From Streptomyces sp. NBC_00094 (lineage in GTDB: Bacteria > Actinomycetota > Actinomycetes > Streptomycetales > Streptomycetaceae): a stretch of DNA of 64,000 bases. Where the stretch lies: positions 5,771,501 to 5,835,500 of the forward strand of contig NZ_JAPEMB010000001.1 of assembly GCF_026343125.1 (NCBI RefSeq). Direction: 5' to 3'. Positions 51,099 through 60,303 of the stretch are shown in pieces. The stretch's first letter is position 1, and the number at the start of each line of letters is the position of its first letter. The position numbers and the translations under genes were made by a program. The notes beneath the pieces were generated by a model, which was not told where the DNA came from, made no database searches, and saw only the letters and a program-made list of their open reading frames with translations.

Positions 51099-54000
51099 GT
51101 GCACCTCAAGGCCCTGACCCTCCGTGGATTCAAGTCGTTCGCCTCGGCCACCACTCTGCGGTTCGAGCCAGGAATCACCTGCGTCGTGGGTCCCAACGGA
51201 TCGGGCAAGTCCAATGTCGTGGACGCCCTGTCCTGGGTCATGGGCGAGCAGGGCGCCAAGTCGCTGCGCGGCGGGAAGATGGAGGACGTCATCTTCGCCG
51301 GCACGACCGGGCGCCCTCCGCTCGGCCGCGCCGAGGTCTCGCTGACCATCGACAACTCCGACGGCGCGCTGCCCATCGACTACGCCGAGGTCACGATCAC
51401 CCGGATCATGTTCCGTGGTGGCAGCAGCGAGTATCAGATCAACGGCGACACCTGCCGGCTGCTCGACATCCAGGACCTGCTCTCCGACTCCGGCATCGGC
51501 CGCGAGATGCACGTCATCGTCGGACAGGGGCAGCTCGACTCCGTCCTGCACGCCGACCCGATGGGCCGCCGCGCCTTCATCGAGGAGGCCTCGGGCGTCC
51601 TCAAGCACCGCAAGCGCAAGGAGAAGGCGCTGCGGAAGCTGGACGCGATGCAGGCCAACCTCGCGCGCGTGCAGGACCTCACCGACGAACTGCGGCGCCA
51701 GCTCAAGCCCCTCGGCCGACAGGCCGCCGTCGCCCGCCGGGCCGTCGTCATCCAGGCCGACCTGCGCGACGCCCGTCTCCGGCTCCTCGCCGACGACCTC
51801 GTCCACCTCCAGCAGGCACTCACGACGGAGGTCGCCGACGAGGCGGCCCTGCTCGCCCGCAAGGAGACCACCGAGACCGAACTGCGCGCGGCGCTCGCCC
51901 GCGAGGCGGAGCTGGAGGCGGAGACCCGCGCTCTCGCGCCCCGGCTCGAACGCGCGCAGCAGACCTGGTACGCCCTCTCGCAGCTCGCCGAACGGGTCCG
52001 CGGCACGATCTCGCTCGCCGACGCGCGCGTGAAGAGCGCCACCGACGCCCCCGCCGAGGAGCGGCGCGGCCGTGACCCCGAGGACCTGGAGCGGGAGGCG
52101 GCCCGCGTCCGCGAACAGGAGGCGGAGCTCGAAGCCGCCCTGGAAGCGGCCGAGCGCGCCCTGGAGGAGACCGTCACCTGCCGCGCGGAGCTCGAACGCG
52201 CGTTGACGGCCGAGGAGCGCCGCCTCAAGGACGTGGCCCGGGCCATCGCCGACCGGCGCGAGGGCCTCGCCCGGCTTCACGGCCAGGTCAACGCCGCCCG
52301 CTCACGCGCCGCGGCCGCCCAGGCCGAGATCGACCGGCTGGCCGCCGCCCGCGACGAGGCGGGGGAGCGGGCGGTCACCGCCCAGGAGGAGTACGAGCAG
52401 CTCAGGGCGGAGGTCGAGGGACTCGACGCCGCGGACGGTGAACAGGGCGAGCGGTACGAGGCCGCCCGCCGTGAACTCGCCGAGGCGGAGGCCGCGCTGA
52501 GCACCGCCCGGGAGGAACTCGGCGCCGCCGAACGCGGCCGGGCCGCGACCAGGGCCCGCCACGAGACCCTCGCCCTCGGCCTGCGCCGCAAGGACGGCAC
52601 GGACGCGCTGCTCTCCGCCGGGGTCTCCGGACTCCTCGGGCCCGCCGCCGAACTCCTCACCGTCACCCAGGGGTACGAGATCCCCGTGGCAGCCGCCCTC
52701 GGCGCGGCCGCCGACGCGGTCGCCGCCACCGGGCCGGGCGCCGCGACCGAGGCCCTCCGCCTCCTCCGCAAGCAGGACGCGGGCCGGGCCTCTCTCCTCC
52801 TGACCGGCGCCCCTGAAACGGAACCCGCCGTCGCCTCCGCCGCCGAGGGGCGCCTCCGGGCCGCCGACCTCGTCCGCGGGCCGGCCGAACTCCTTCCCGC
52901 CGTCCGGCGGTTGCTGGCCGGGATCGTCGTCGTCGAGGACCTCGACGAGGCCGAGGAGCTCGTCCGGGCGCAGCCCGGCCTCACCGCCGTCACCGCCGAA
53001 GGGGACCTGCTCGGCGCGCACTTCGCGCACGGAGGCTCCGCCGGCGCGCCCAGCCTGCTCGAAGTCCAGGCATCGGTGGCGGAGGCCGCCGCCGAGCTCG
53101 ACGAACTGGCCGTACGGTGCGAGGAGCTGACCTCCGCTCAGCGCGAGGCCGACGAGCGTCGGCGTACCGCGGGCGCGCTCGTCGAGGAGCTGGACGGCAG
53201 CCGCCGCGCGGCCGAACGCGAGAAGTCCGCCGTCGCCCAGCAGCTCGGGCGGCTCGCCGGGCAGGCCAGGGGAGCGGCGGGGGAGGCCGAGCGGACCGCG
53301 GCGGCCGTCGCCCGCGCCCAGGAGGCCCTGGAGAAGGCCGTCGCCGAGGCGGAGGAGCTGGCCGAACGGCTGCTCGTCGCCGAGGAGGTCACGGCTGACG
53401 GGGCCGGCGAGGAGGAGCCCGACACCTCCGCCCGCGACCGGCTCGCGACCGACGGATCCCTGGCCCGGCAGACCGAGATGGAGGCGCGGCTCCAGGTCCG
53501 TACCCACGAGGAACGGGTCAAGGCGCTCACCGGTCGCGCCGACTCGCTCGACCGGGCGGCCCGCGCCGAACGCGAGGCACGCGCGCGTGCCGAGCAGCGC
53601 CGGGTCCGGCTCCGGCACGAGCGGCAGGTGGCGGGCGCGGTGGCCGCCGGTGCCCGCGGGCTCCTCGCCCATGTCGAGGTCTCGCTCGTTCGCGCCGAGC
53701 GGGAGCGGACGGCGGCCCAGGAGGCGAGGGCCGACCGCGAGCTGGGTCTCACGGTGGCCCGCGCAGGCGCCCGGGACCTCAAGGACGAGCTCGACAAGCT
53801 GACCGACTCGGTCCACCGGGGCGAGGTCCTCGGCGCGGAGAAGCGGCTGCGGATCGAGCAGTTGGAGGCGAAGGCCCTGGAGGAGTTCGGGGTCGAGACG
53901 CCCGCGCTGGTCGCCGAGTACGGCCCCGACCGTCCCGTACCCGTGCCGCCGTCCGACGACGAGGCCGCCGGCGGCGAAGAGCACCCGGGGAGCGGCGAAG

Positions 54001-54680
54001 GGCACCCCGAGGCCCCCCGGTCGCGGCCGTTCGTCCGTTCGGAGCAGGAGAAGCGGCTCAAGGCCGCCGAACGGGCGTATCACCAGCTCGGCAAGGTCAA
54101 CCCGCTGGCCCTGGAGGAGTTCGCGGCCCTGGAGGAGCGGCACCGGTTCCTCTCCGAGCAGCTGGCGGACCTGCGCAAGACCCGGACCGACCTCCTTCAG
54201 GTCGTGAAGGAGGTCGACGTCAGGGTCGAGCAGGTCTTCACGGAGGCGTACCGGGACACGGCCCGCGAGTTCGAGGGCGTCTTCTCGCGGCTCTTCCCGG
54301 GCGGCGAGGGCCGGCTGGTCCTCACCGACCCCGACAACATGCTCACCACCGGCGTGGACGTGGAGGCCCGTCCGCCGGGCAAGAAGGTCAAGCGGCTCTC
54401 GCTGCTCTCCGGCGGCGAGCGGTCGCTCACCGCCGTGGCGCTGCTGGTCTCGATCTTCAAGGCCAGGCCCAGCCCGTTCTACGTGATGGACGAGGTCGAG
54501 GCGGCGCTCGACGACACCAACCTCCAGCGGCTGATCCGGATCATGGAGGAGCTCCAGGAGTCCTCGCAGCTGATCGTGATCACGCACCAGAAGCGGACGA
54601 TGGAGGTCGCGGACGCGCTGTACGGGGTGTCCATGCAGGGCGACGGCGTCTCGAAGGTGATCAGTCAGCGGCTGCGCTGA
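51099..54680 (+). CDS. smc: Chromosome segregation ATPase SMC
   Basis: SMC forms the condensin ring with ScpA/ScpB and organises chromosomes, important during sporulation septation. The 1193-residue protein has Walker A GPNGSGKS (31-38), two long coiled-coil arms, a hinge near 500-680 (GLLGPAAELLTVTQGYEIP), the ABC signature LSGGERS (from about 1103) and Walker B YVMDEVEAALDD (from about 1128). An acidic, Pro/Gly-rich insertion (about 945-985, SDDEAAGGEEHPGSGEGH) interrupts the C-terminal arm near the head. GTG at 51099 has no ribosome site. Confidence 0.97.
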   Translation: MHLKALTLRGFKSFASATTLRFEPGITCVVGPNGSGKSNVVDALSWVMGEQGAKSLRGGKMEDVIFAGTTGRPPLGRAEVSLTIDNSDGALPIDYAEVTITRIMFRGGSSEYQINGDTCRLLDIQDLLSDSGIGREMHVIVGQGQLDSVLHADPMGRRAFIEEASGVLKHRKRKEKALRKLDAMQANLARVQDLTDELRRQLKPLGRQAAVARRAVVIQADLRDARLRLLADDLVHLQQALTTEVADEAALLARKETTETELRAALAREAELEAETRALAPRLERAQQTWYALSQLAERVRGTISLADARVKSATDAPAEERRGRDPEDLEREAARVREQEAELEAALEAAERALEETVTCRAELERALTAEERRLKDVARAIADRREGLARLHGQVNAARSRAAAAQAEIDRLAAARDEAGERAVTAQEEYEQLRAEVEGLDAADGEQGERYEAARRELAEAEAALSTAREELGAAERGRAATRARHETLALGLRRKDGTDALLSAGVSGLLGPAAELLTVTQGYEIPVAAALGAAADAVAATGPGAATEALRLLRKQDAGRASLLLTGAPETEPAVASAAEGRLRAADLVRGPAELLPAVRRLLAGIVVVEDLDEAEELVRAQPGLTAVTAEGDLLGAHFAHGGSAGAPSLLEVQASVAEAAAELDELAVRCEELTSAQREADERRRTAGALVEELDGSRRAAEREKSAVAQQLGRLAGQARGAAGEAERTAAAVARAQEALEKAVAEAEELAERLLVAEEVTADGAGEEEPDTSARDRLATDGSLARQTEMEARLQVRTHEERVKALTGRADSLDRAARAEREARARAEQRRVRLRHERQVAGAVAAGARGLLAHVEVSLVRAERERTAAQEARADRELGLTVARAGARDLKDELDKLTDSVHRGEVLGAEKRLRIEQLEAKALEEFGVETPALVAEYGPDRPVPVPPSDDEAAGGEEHPGSGEGHPEAPRSRPFVRSEQEKRLKAAERAYHQLGKVNPLALEEFAALEERHRFLSEQLADLRKTRTDLLQVVKEVDVRVEQVFTEAYRDTAREFEGVFSRLFPGGEGRLVLTDPDNMLTTGVDVEARPPGKKVKRLSLLSGGERSLTAVALLVSIFKARPSPFYVMDEVEAALDDTNLQRLIRIMEELQESSQLIVITHQKRTMEVADALYGVSMQGDGVSKVISQRLR

Positions 54681-54689
54681 GGGTCTTCT

Positions 54690-54788
54690 CTTCAAGTCTT
54701 GAAGTCATCGCATCCCCTGGCGTTCTTAAAGTCATACGACATCGACTATTGACTTCGAAACTTGAAGGCATAGTCTCTGCAACGTTGC
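54690..54788 (+). promoter_or_regulatory. glcP promoter with palindromic operators
   Basis: TTGACT (54749-54754), 16 nt, TAGTCT (54771-54776) is a good -35/-10 pair. CTTCAAGTCTTGAAG (54690-54704) and CTTCGAAACTTGAAG (54753-54767) are two related palindromes; the second fills the spacer between -35 and -10. GCAACGTTGC (54779-54788), a perfect palindrome, covers the expected start. This fits repression of glcP by an unidentified regulator. Confidence 0.65.
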
Positions 54789-54861
54789 TTTTACCTTCAC
54801 GTGGTGAGCGGCGTGATGTTGTGCGCCACTGGAAGGGCTTGCCCCCCACCCAGGAGTCCAT

Positions 54862-56295
54862 GTGACCAGTACCGCGCAGGCGCCCACGCCGCCGCCGTCC
54901 GAAGGCCGAGCGGCCCATCCTGACCACCTCGGCCACGTCATCTTCATCACGGCCTCCGCCGCGATGGGCGGCTTCCTCTTCGGCTACGACAGCTCGGTCA
55001 TCAACGGCGCCGTCGAGGCGATCCGCGACCGCTACGACATCGGCTCCGGCACGCTCGCCCAGGTCATCGCCATCGCCCTGATCGGCTGTGCCATCGGCGC
55101 CGCGACCGCCGGCCGGATCGCCGACCGCATCGGCCGCATCCGCTGCATGCAGATCTCCGCGGTGCTCTTCGCCGTCAGCGCCGTGGGCTCCGCGCTGCCC
55201 TTCGCCCTCTGGGACCTGGCCTTCTGGCGGGTCGTCGGCGGCTTCGCCATCGGCATGGCCTCGGTCATCGGCCCCGCGTACATCGCCGAGGTCGCCCCCG
55301 CCGCGTACCGCGGCCGCCTCGGCTCCTTCCAGCAGGCCGCGATCGTCATCGGCATCGCCATCTCCCAGCTGGTCAACTACGGCATCCTCCAGCTCGCCGA
55401 CGGGGACCAGCGCGGCGAGATCGGCGGCCTCGAGGCCTGGCAGTGGATGCTCGGCGTGATGGTCGTCCCCGCCCTGCTCTACGGCATGCTGTCCTTCGCG
55501 ATCCCCGAGTCCCCGCGCTTCCTCATCTCCGTCGGGAAGACCGACCGGGCCAAGGAGGTCCTCGCCGAGGTCGAGGGCCACGGCATCGACCTCGACGCGC
55601 GCGTCGAGGAGATCGACCGGGCCATGCGCAGCGAGCACAAGTCGACCTTCAAGGACCTGCTCGTCGCCGGCCGCCGGTTCAAGCTGCTGCCCATCGTCTG
55701 GGTCGGCATCGGGCTCTCCGTCTTCCAGCAGCTCGTCGGCATCAACGTCGCCTTCTACTACTCCTCGACGCTCTGGCAGTCCGTCGGCATCGACCCGTCC
55801 AGCTCGTTCTTCTACTCGTTCACCACGTCGATCATCAACATCATCGGCACCGTGATCGCGATGGTCCTGGTCGACCGGGTCGGCCGCAAGCCGCTCGCCC
55901 TCGTCGGCTCCGTCGGCATGGCGATCGCCCTCGCCGTCGAGGCCTGGGCCTTCTCCGCCGACCTCGTCGACGGCAAGCTGCCCGAGACCCAGGGCGTCGT
56001 GGCGCTCGTCGCCGCCCACGTCTTCGTCCTCTTCTTCGCCCTCTCCTGGGGCGTCGTGGTCTGGGTCTTCCTCGGTGAGATGTTCCCCAACCGGATCCGC
56101 GCCGCGGCCCTCGGCGTCGCCGCCTCCGCCCAGTGGATCGCCAACTGGGCCATCACCGCGAGCTTCCCGTCCCTCGCGGACTGGAACCTCTCCGGCACCT
56201 ACATGATCTACACGTTCTTCGCCGTGCTCTCGATCCCCTTCGTGCTCAGGTACGTCAAGGAGACCAAGGGCAAGGCGTTGGAGGAGATGGGCTAA
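54862..56295 (+). CDS. glcP: Glucose permease (sugar-porter MFS)
   Basis: This 477-residue protein matches GlcP of S. coelicolor, the main proton-symport glucose uptake system, by family and by its place after smc. It has 12 hydrophobic segments and the sugar-porter signatures GGFLFGYDSSVINGA, GRIADRIGR, IPESPRFLI, QQLVGINVAFYYSS, VDRVGRKPL and ETKGKALEEM. GTG at 54862 follows CAGGAGTCCAT. The promoter carries two 15-bp palindromes. Uptake through GlcP feeds glucose kinase and so influences carbon repression. Confidence 0.91.
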   Translation: MTSTAQAPTPPPSEGRAAHPDHLGHVIFITASAAMGGFLFGYDSSVINGAVEAIRDRYDIGSGTLAQVIAIALIGCAIGAATAGRIADRIGRIRCMQISAVLFAVSAVGSALPFALWDLAFWRVVGGFAIGMASVIGPAYIAEVAPAAYRGRLGSFQQAAIVIGIAISQLVNYGILQLADGDQRGEIGGLEAWQWMLGVMVVPALLYGMLSFAIPESPRFLISVGKTDRAKEVLAEVEGHGIDLDARVEEIDRAMRSEHKSTFKDLLVAGRRFKLLPIVWVGIGLSVFQQLVGINVAFYYSSTLWQSVGIDPSSSFFYSFTTSIINIIGTVIAMVLVDRVGRKPLALVGSVGMAIALAVEAWAFSADLVDGKLPETQGVVALVAAHVFVLFFALSWGVVVWVFLGEMFPNRIRAAALGVAASAQWIANWAITASFPSLADWNLSGTYMIYTFFAVLSIPFVLRYVKETKGKALEEMG

Positions 56296-56343
56296 TCCCC
56301 GCTGCCCCTCTCCTCACCCACGGAACTGCCCCGGCCCGAGGCC

Positions 56344-57315
56344 CTACGCCTTGAGCCGGGGCAGTACGCCGTCGCAGAACAGCCGCAGACTCCGCCACCC
56401 CTCCTCGACCGGCATCCCCCCGCACAGCGGATGCAGCACCAGGCTCTCCAGGCCGAGGGCCACGCACTCCTCCGGTGTCACCACCCGGTACACGCCCTCC
56501 GCACGCAGCTCCGCCACCGTCGTCGCCGTCGACCGCACCGCCGAGCGGATGTCCTTCGACTGCCAGGAGGCGTACGTCCGCGCCTCGTGCAGGAAGTGCT
56601 CCCCGTACTCCGCCCAGGTCCGGTCCGGATCCTCCGACAGATGCAGCAGCGGCACCTCCTCGGCGGGCATCATCGTCCAGCCCTCGGTGCCGTACTCCGC
56701 ACACCGCTCCCGGTAGTACGTCTCCAGCTCCGGCAGGTGCGCGCTCGGGAAGAACGGCAGCCCGAGCCGGGCCGCCCGCCGCGCCGCCGCCCGCGACGAG
56801 CCCCCGACCAGCAGCATCGGATGCGGCTGGGTGAACGGCCGCGGGGTGACCCGTACCGTACGCCCCTGATACGTGAACGGCTCGCCCTTCCAGGCCGTCA
56901 GCAGGGTCTCCAGGAGCAGGTCCTGGAGTTTGCCGCGGCGGCCCCAGTCGACCCCGCGCTCCTCGTACTCCTCCGGCCGGTACCCGATCCCCGCGACCGT
57001 CACCAGGCGGCCCCCGCTCAGCAGGTCGAGGACCGCGATGTCCTCCGCGAGGCGCAGCGGGTCGTGCAGCGGTCCGATGATCGCCGAGACGGTCACGGCG
57101 ATCCGTTCCGTCGCCCCGAAGACCGCACCCGCGAAGGCGAAGGGGGACGGCAGCCAGTTATTGGCGACGCCGTGGTGCTCCTCGGTCTGGACCGTGTCGA
57201 CCCCGTGCGCGTCGGCGTGGGCGGCCATCTCGACGGCGGCCCGGTAGCGGGCCGCGAGGGAGACGGGGGTCGCGTGCGGGTCGACGAGGTTGAACCGTAC
57301 GACTGTGAAGGTCAT
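56344..57315 (-). CDS. LLM-class flavin-dependent oxidoreductase
   Basis: The 323-residue protein is a bacterial luciferase-like (LLM) monooxygenase or F420/FMN oxidoreductase: VDTVQTEEHHGV near the N-terminus, ERIAVTVSAIIGPLHDPLRLAEDIAVLDLLSGGR (shown in part: PLRLAEDIAVLDLLSGGR), GIGYRPEEYE and LLVGGSSRAAARRAARLG. ATG at 57315 follows GGAGGGGGAC. It lies 58 nt downstream of a cytosine-type permease on the same strand, which suggests that its substrate or product is imported by that permease. Substrate unknown. Confidence 0.85.
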   Translation of the reverse strand: MTFTVVRFNLVDPHATPVSLAARYRAAVEMAAHADAHGVDTVQTEEHHGVANNWLPSPFAFAGAVFGATERIAVTVSAIIGPLHDPLRLAEDIAVLDLLSGGRLVTVAGIGYRPEEYEERGVDWGRRGKLQDLLLETLLTAWKGEPFTYQGRTVRVTPRPFTQPHPMLLVGGSSRAAARRAARLGLPFFPSAHLPELETYYRERCAEYGTEGWTMMPAEEVPLLHLSEDPDRTWAEYGEHFLHEARTYASWQSKDIRSAVRSTATTVAELRAEGVYRVVTPEECVALGLESLVLHPLCGGMPVEEGWRSLRLFCDGVLPRLKA

Positions 57316-57373
57316 GGGAAGTCCCCCTCCGCTGGTGGGATACCGGCGAAGGGGGACGTTATCTGACGTGGTG

Positions 57374-58831
57374 TCAGATGGAAACGGTCTCGTGACCCGG
57401 AACCGGCTCCGCCGGGACCGTCTCGGGCGTGCGCGGCAGTACGGCGTACAGCGCGCCGGCCACCACGATCGTCGCCGCCCAGCCCAGACCGTTCTCACCG
57501 ATCCACGACGTGGCCAGCGGACCCGCGAACCAGTCGACCTTCGTGAAGAGCAGGCCCACGAGCAGCGCCACCGCCCACGCCGTCATCGCCTGCCAGGCGA
57601 AACCGCCCCGGTACCAGTAGGCGCTGGTCCTGGTGGTGTCCATCAGCGCCACCGCGTCGTACGACTTCCGGCGCAGCATGTCCACGCCGAAGACACCGAT
57701 CCAGGCCGAGAACGCCACCGCGAGCAGGGTGAGGAAGGAGATGAAGGAGCCGATGAAGCTGGTCGCCACCACCATCAGCAGGAAGCCGAAGACCAGGCTG
57801 ATCACGGCGTTCACGCTGACCGCCGCGGCGCGCGACACCTTGATGCCCAGGGTCTGCGCCGTGAACCCGGCCGAGTACATCGACATCGAGTTGATCAGCA
57901 GCATCCCGAGCAGGGCGATCACCAGGTACGGCACGGAGATCCACATCGGGAGCAGCTCGCCGATGAAGGAGACCGGGTCCTGCGCCGAGGCCAGGTCCGG
58001 CGTGGACACCGCCATCACCGCGCCCATCAGCACCATCGGCAGGACCACGATCCCGGCGCCGCCGATGGTCGAGCCGACCATCGCCTTAGAGGAGGCCGTG
58101 CGGGGCAGGTAGCGGGTGAAGTCGGGGCCCGACGGGACCCAGCTGATGCCACCGGCCGCGATCGTGCCGATGCCCGCGACCAGCATCGCGGTCGAACCGG
58201 CCGGCTTGTCGAAGACCGCGGACCAGTCGGTGTTCGCCACCAGATAGACCAGGACGAGGACGGAGAACGCGCCGAAGAGGTACGTGGACCACTTGCTGCA
58301 CACCCGCAGCGCGTTGATCCCGAGCCCCGAGACCAGGAAGGTGCAGGTGACGAAGAGCAGCAGCGTCACCACGATGAGGAGGGTGTTCGACTTCACGCCG
58401 AAGAGCAGGTCGAGCACGGTCAGCACCGCGTAGGCGCCGGTCACCGCGTTGATGGTCTCCCAGCCCCAGCGGGCCACCCAGATCAGCGCACCGGGAAAGA
58501 GGTTCCCGCGCTGACCGAACACCGCCCGCGACAGCGCCATCCCGGGCGCCCCGCCGCGCTTCCCCGCGATCGAGATCAGACCGACGATCCCGTACGAGAG
58601 CACGGGCGCGGCGATCGCCACGGTGAGGACCTGCCAGAAGTTCAGGCCGTTGAAGACGATCAGACCGGCGCCCATCGTGAGCAGCAGCACACTGATGTTG
58701 GCCGCGACCCAGGTCGGGAAGAGCTCGCGGACCCGACCGGTCCGCTCGGTGTCGGGGACGGGCTCGAGACCGCGGGTCTCCATGGCGCCGTCGTGCGTCG
58801 CGCCCGCTTCTTCGGAGGCGTCGTGGGGCAT
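57374..58831 (-). CDS. NCS1-family nucleobase permease (cytosine permease type)
   Basis: The 485-residue protein has about 12 membrane segments and the cytosine-permease signatures FPTWVAANISVLLLTMGAG, GGISWVPSGPDFTRYLPR, LINSMSMYSAGFTAQTLG and SAWIGVFGVDML. NCS1 permeases import cytosine, hydantoins, allantoin or related heterocycles by cation symport. ATG at 58831 (MPHDASEEAG) follows GGAGTACCCCC; the frame extends 12 codons further but without a ribosome site. Likely operon with the LLM oxidoreductase. Confidence 0.88.
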   Translation of the reverse strand: MPHDASEEAGATHDGAMETRGLEPVPDTERTGRVRELFPTWVAANISVLLLTMGAGLIVFNGLNFWQVLTVAIAAPVLSYGIVGLISIAGKRGGAPGMALSRAVFGQRGNLFPGALIWVARWGWETINAVTGAYAVLTVLDLLFGVKSNTLLIVVTLLLFVTCTFLVSGLGINALRVCSKWSTYLFGAFSVLVLVYLVANTDWSAVFDKPAGSTAMLVAGIGTIAAGGISWVPSGPDFTRYLPRTASSKAMVGSTIGGAGIVVLPMVLMGAVMAVSTPDLASAQDPVSFIGELLPMWISVPYLVIALLGMLLINSMSMYSAGFTAQTLGIKVSRAAAVSVNAVISLVFGFLLMVVATSFIGSFISFLTLLAVAFSAWIGVFGVDMLRRKSYDAVALMDTTRTSAYWYRGGFAWQAMTAWAVALLVGLLFTKVDWFAGPLATSWIGENGLGWAATIVVAGALYAVLPRTPETVPAEPVPGHETVSI

Positions 58832-58993
58832 GGGGGTACTCCGTACAGGTGTGGGGGGTCCGAACATCGTACATTCGCGCCCTAACGAGCAAAGGGTGCG
58901 TCAGGCCACAGAAGGGGCCGAGGCGCCCTCCGGGTGCGTCGTGCGCTCCGGTACCCGGGGACGCGGGGGAGGTCACGCCATACTGGTCACGTT

Positions 58994-60217
58994 ATGGAAC
59001 TCATCCTTGCTGTAGTCATCGCTCTGGTCGTCGCGGTCGCCGTGACGAGCGGGCTCGTGATCAGCGGCCGCAAGAAGAAGCAGCTGCCGCCGGCCGAGCC
59101 GCCGTCCACCACGCCGACCATCACCGCTCCGCCCGCCGAACCGCACGTCGGCGAGGAGGCGGAGACACCGCGGGAGGAACCACGCCGCACGGTCGAGGAG
59201 GTCGAGCTCCCCGCCGAGGAGGCCGTCGAGACGCCGCCCGCCGTCGAGGACCCCGTCATCGCCGCGCCCCCGGCGCCCGAGATCGAGGTCCCCGAACCGA
59301 CCGCCGGCCGTCTCGTACGGCTCCGCGCGCGGCTCGCCCGCTCCCAGAACTCGCTCGGCAAGGGGCTTCTGACGCTCCTCTCCCGCGAGCGCCTCGACGA
59401 GGACACCTGGGAGGAGATCGAGGAGACCCTTCTCACGGCCGACGTCGGCGTCGCCCCCACGCAGGAGCTCGTCGACCGGCTGCGCGAGCGGGTCAGGGTG
59501 CTCGGCACCCGCACCCCGGACGAGCTGCGCGCCCTGCTCCGTGAGGAGCTGATCGCCCTCCTCGGCCCCGACCTCGACCGCACGGTGCATACCGAGAGCC
59601 CCGCCGACGTGCCGGGCGTGGTCATGGTCGTCGGCGTCAACGGCACCGGCAAGACGACCACCACCGGCAAGCTCGCGCGCGTCCTGGTCGCCGACGGCAA
59701 GTCCGTCGTCCTCGGCGCCGCGGACACCTTCCGCGCCGCCGCCGCCGACCAGCTCCAGACCTGGGGCGAGCGCGTCGGCGCCCGGACCGTCCGCGGACCC
59801 GAGGGCGGCGACCCGGCGTCGATCGCCTTCGACGCGGTCAAGGAAGGCATCGCCGAGGGCGCGGACGTCGTGCTCATCGACACCGCCGGCCGCCTCCACA
59901 CCAAGACCGGCCTCATGGACGAGCTCGGCAAGGTCAAGCGCGTCGTCGAGAAGCACGGCCCGCTCGACGAGATCCTCCTCGTCCTCGACGCCACCACCGG
60001 CCAGAACGGTCTGATCCAGGCCCGCGTCTTCGCCGAGGTCGTCGACATCACCGGCATCGTCCTGACCAAGCTCGACGGCACCGCCAAGGGCGGCATCGTC
60101 ATCGCCGTCCAGCGCCAGCTGGGCGTCCCGGTCAAGCTGATCGGCCTGGGCGAGGGCCCCGACGACCTGGCGCCCTTCGAACCGGCCGCCTTCGTCGACG
60201 CCCTGATCGGCGACTGA
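58994..60217 (+). CDS. ftsY: Signal recognition particle receptor FtsY
   Basis: FtsY is the SRP receptor GTPase for co-translational membrane-protein insertion. The 407-residue protein has an N-terminal membrane anchor (LILAVVIALVVAVAVTSGLV), a Glu/Pro-rich acidic linker (about 45-105) and the NG domain: N domain (LLTLLSRERLDEDTWEEIEE), P-loop GVNGTGKT (214-221), DTAGRLHTK and TKLDGTAKGG. The membrane anchor is an actinobacterial trait. ATG at 58994 has no ribosome site directly upstream; GGAGG lies about 22 nt away. Confidence 0.96.
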   Translation: MELILAVVIALVVAVAVTSGLVISGRKKKQLPPAEPPSTTPTITAPPAEPHVGEEAETPREEPRRTVEEVELPAEEAVETPPAVEDPVIAAPPAPEIEVPEPTAGRLVRLRARLARSQNSLGKGLLTLLSRERLDEDTWEEIEETLLTADVGVAPTQELVDRLRERVRVLGTRTPDELRALLREELIALLGPDLDRTVHTESPADVPGVVMVVGVNGTGKTTTTGKLARVLVADGKSVVLGAADTFRAAAADQLQTWGERVGARTVRGPEGGDPASIAFDAVKEGIAEGADVVLIDTAGRLHTKTGLMDELGKVKRVVEKHGPLDEILLVLDATTGQNGLIQARVFAEVVDITGIVLTKLDGTAKGGIVIAVQRQLGVPVKLIGLGEGPDDLAPFEPAAFVDALIGD

Positions 60218-60254
60218 CCGCCGCACGCACGCACGCGCGTACGCGTACCCATGG

Positions 60255-60291
60255 GAGAGGGCCCCCGCCACGAACCGGCGGGGGCCCTCTC
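60255..60291. terminator. Bidirectional terminator after ftsY
   Basis: GAGAGGGCCCCCGCC (60255-60269) and its exact complement (60277-60291) form a 15-bp stem between convergent ftsY and the primase-like gene. Confidence 0.85.
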
Positions 60292-60303
60292 ACGTACGGA
60301 CGG

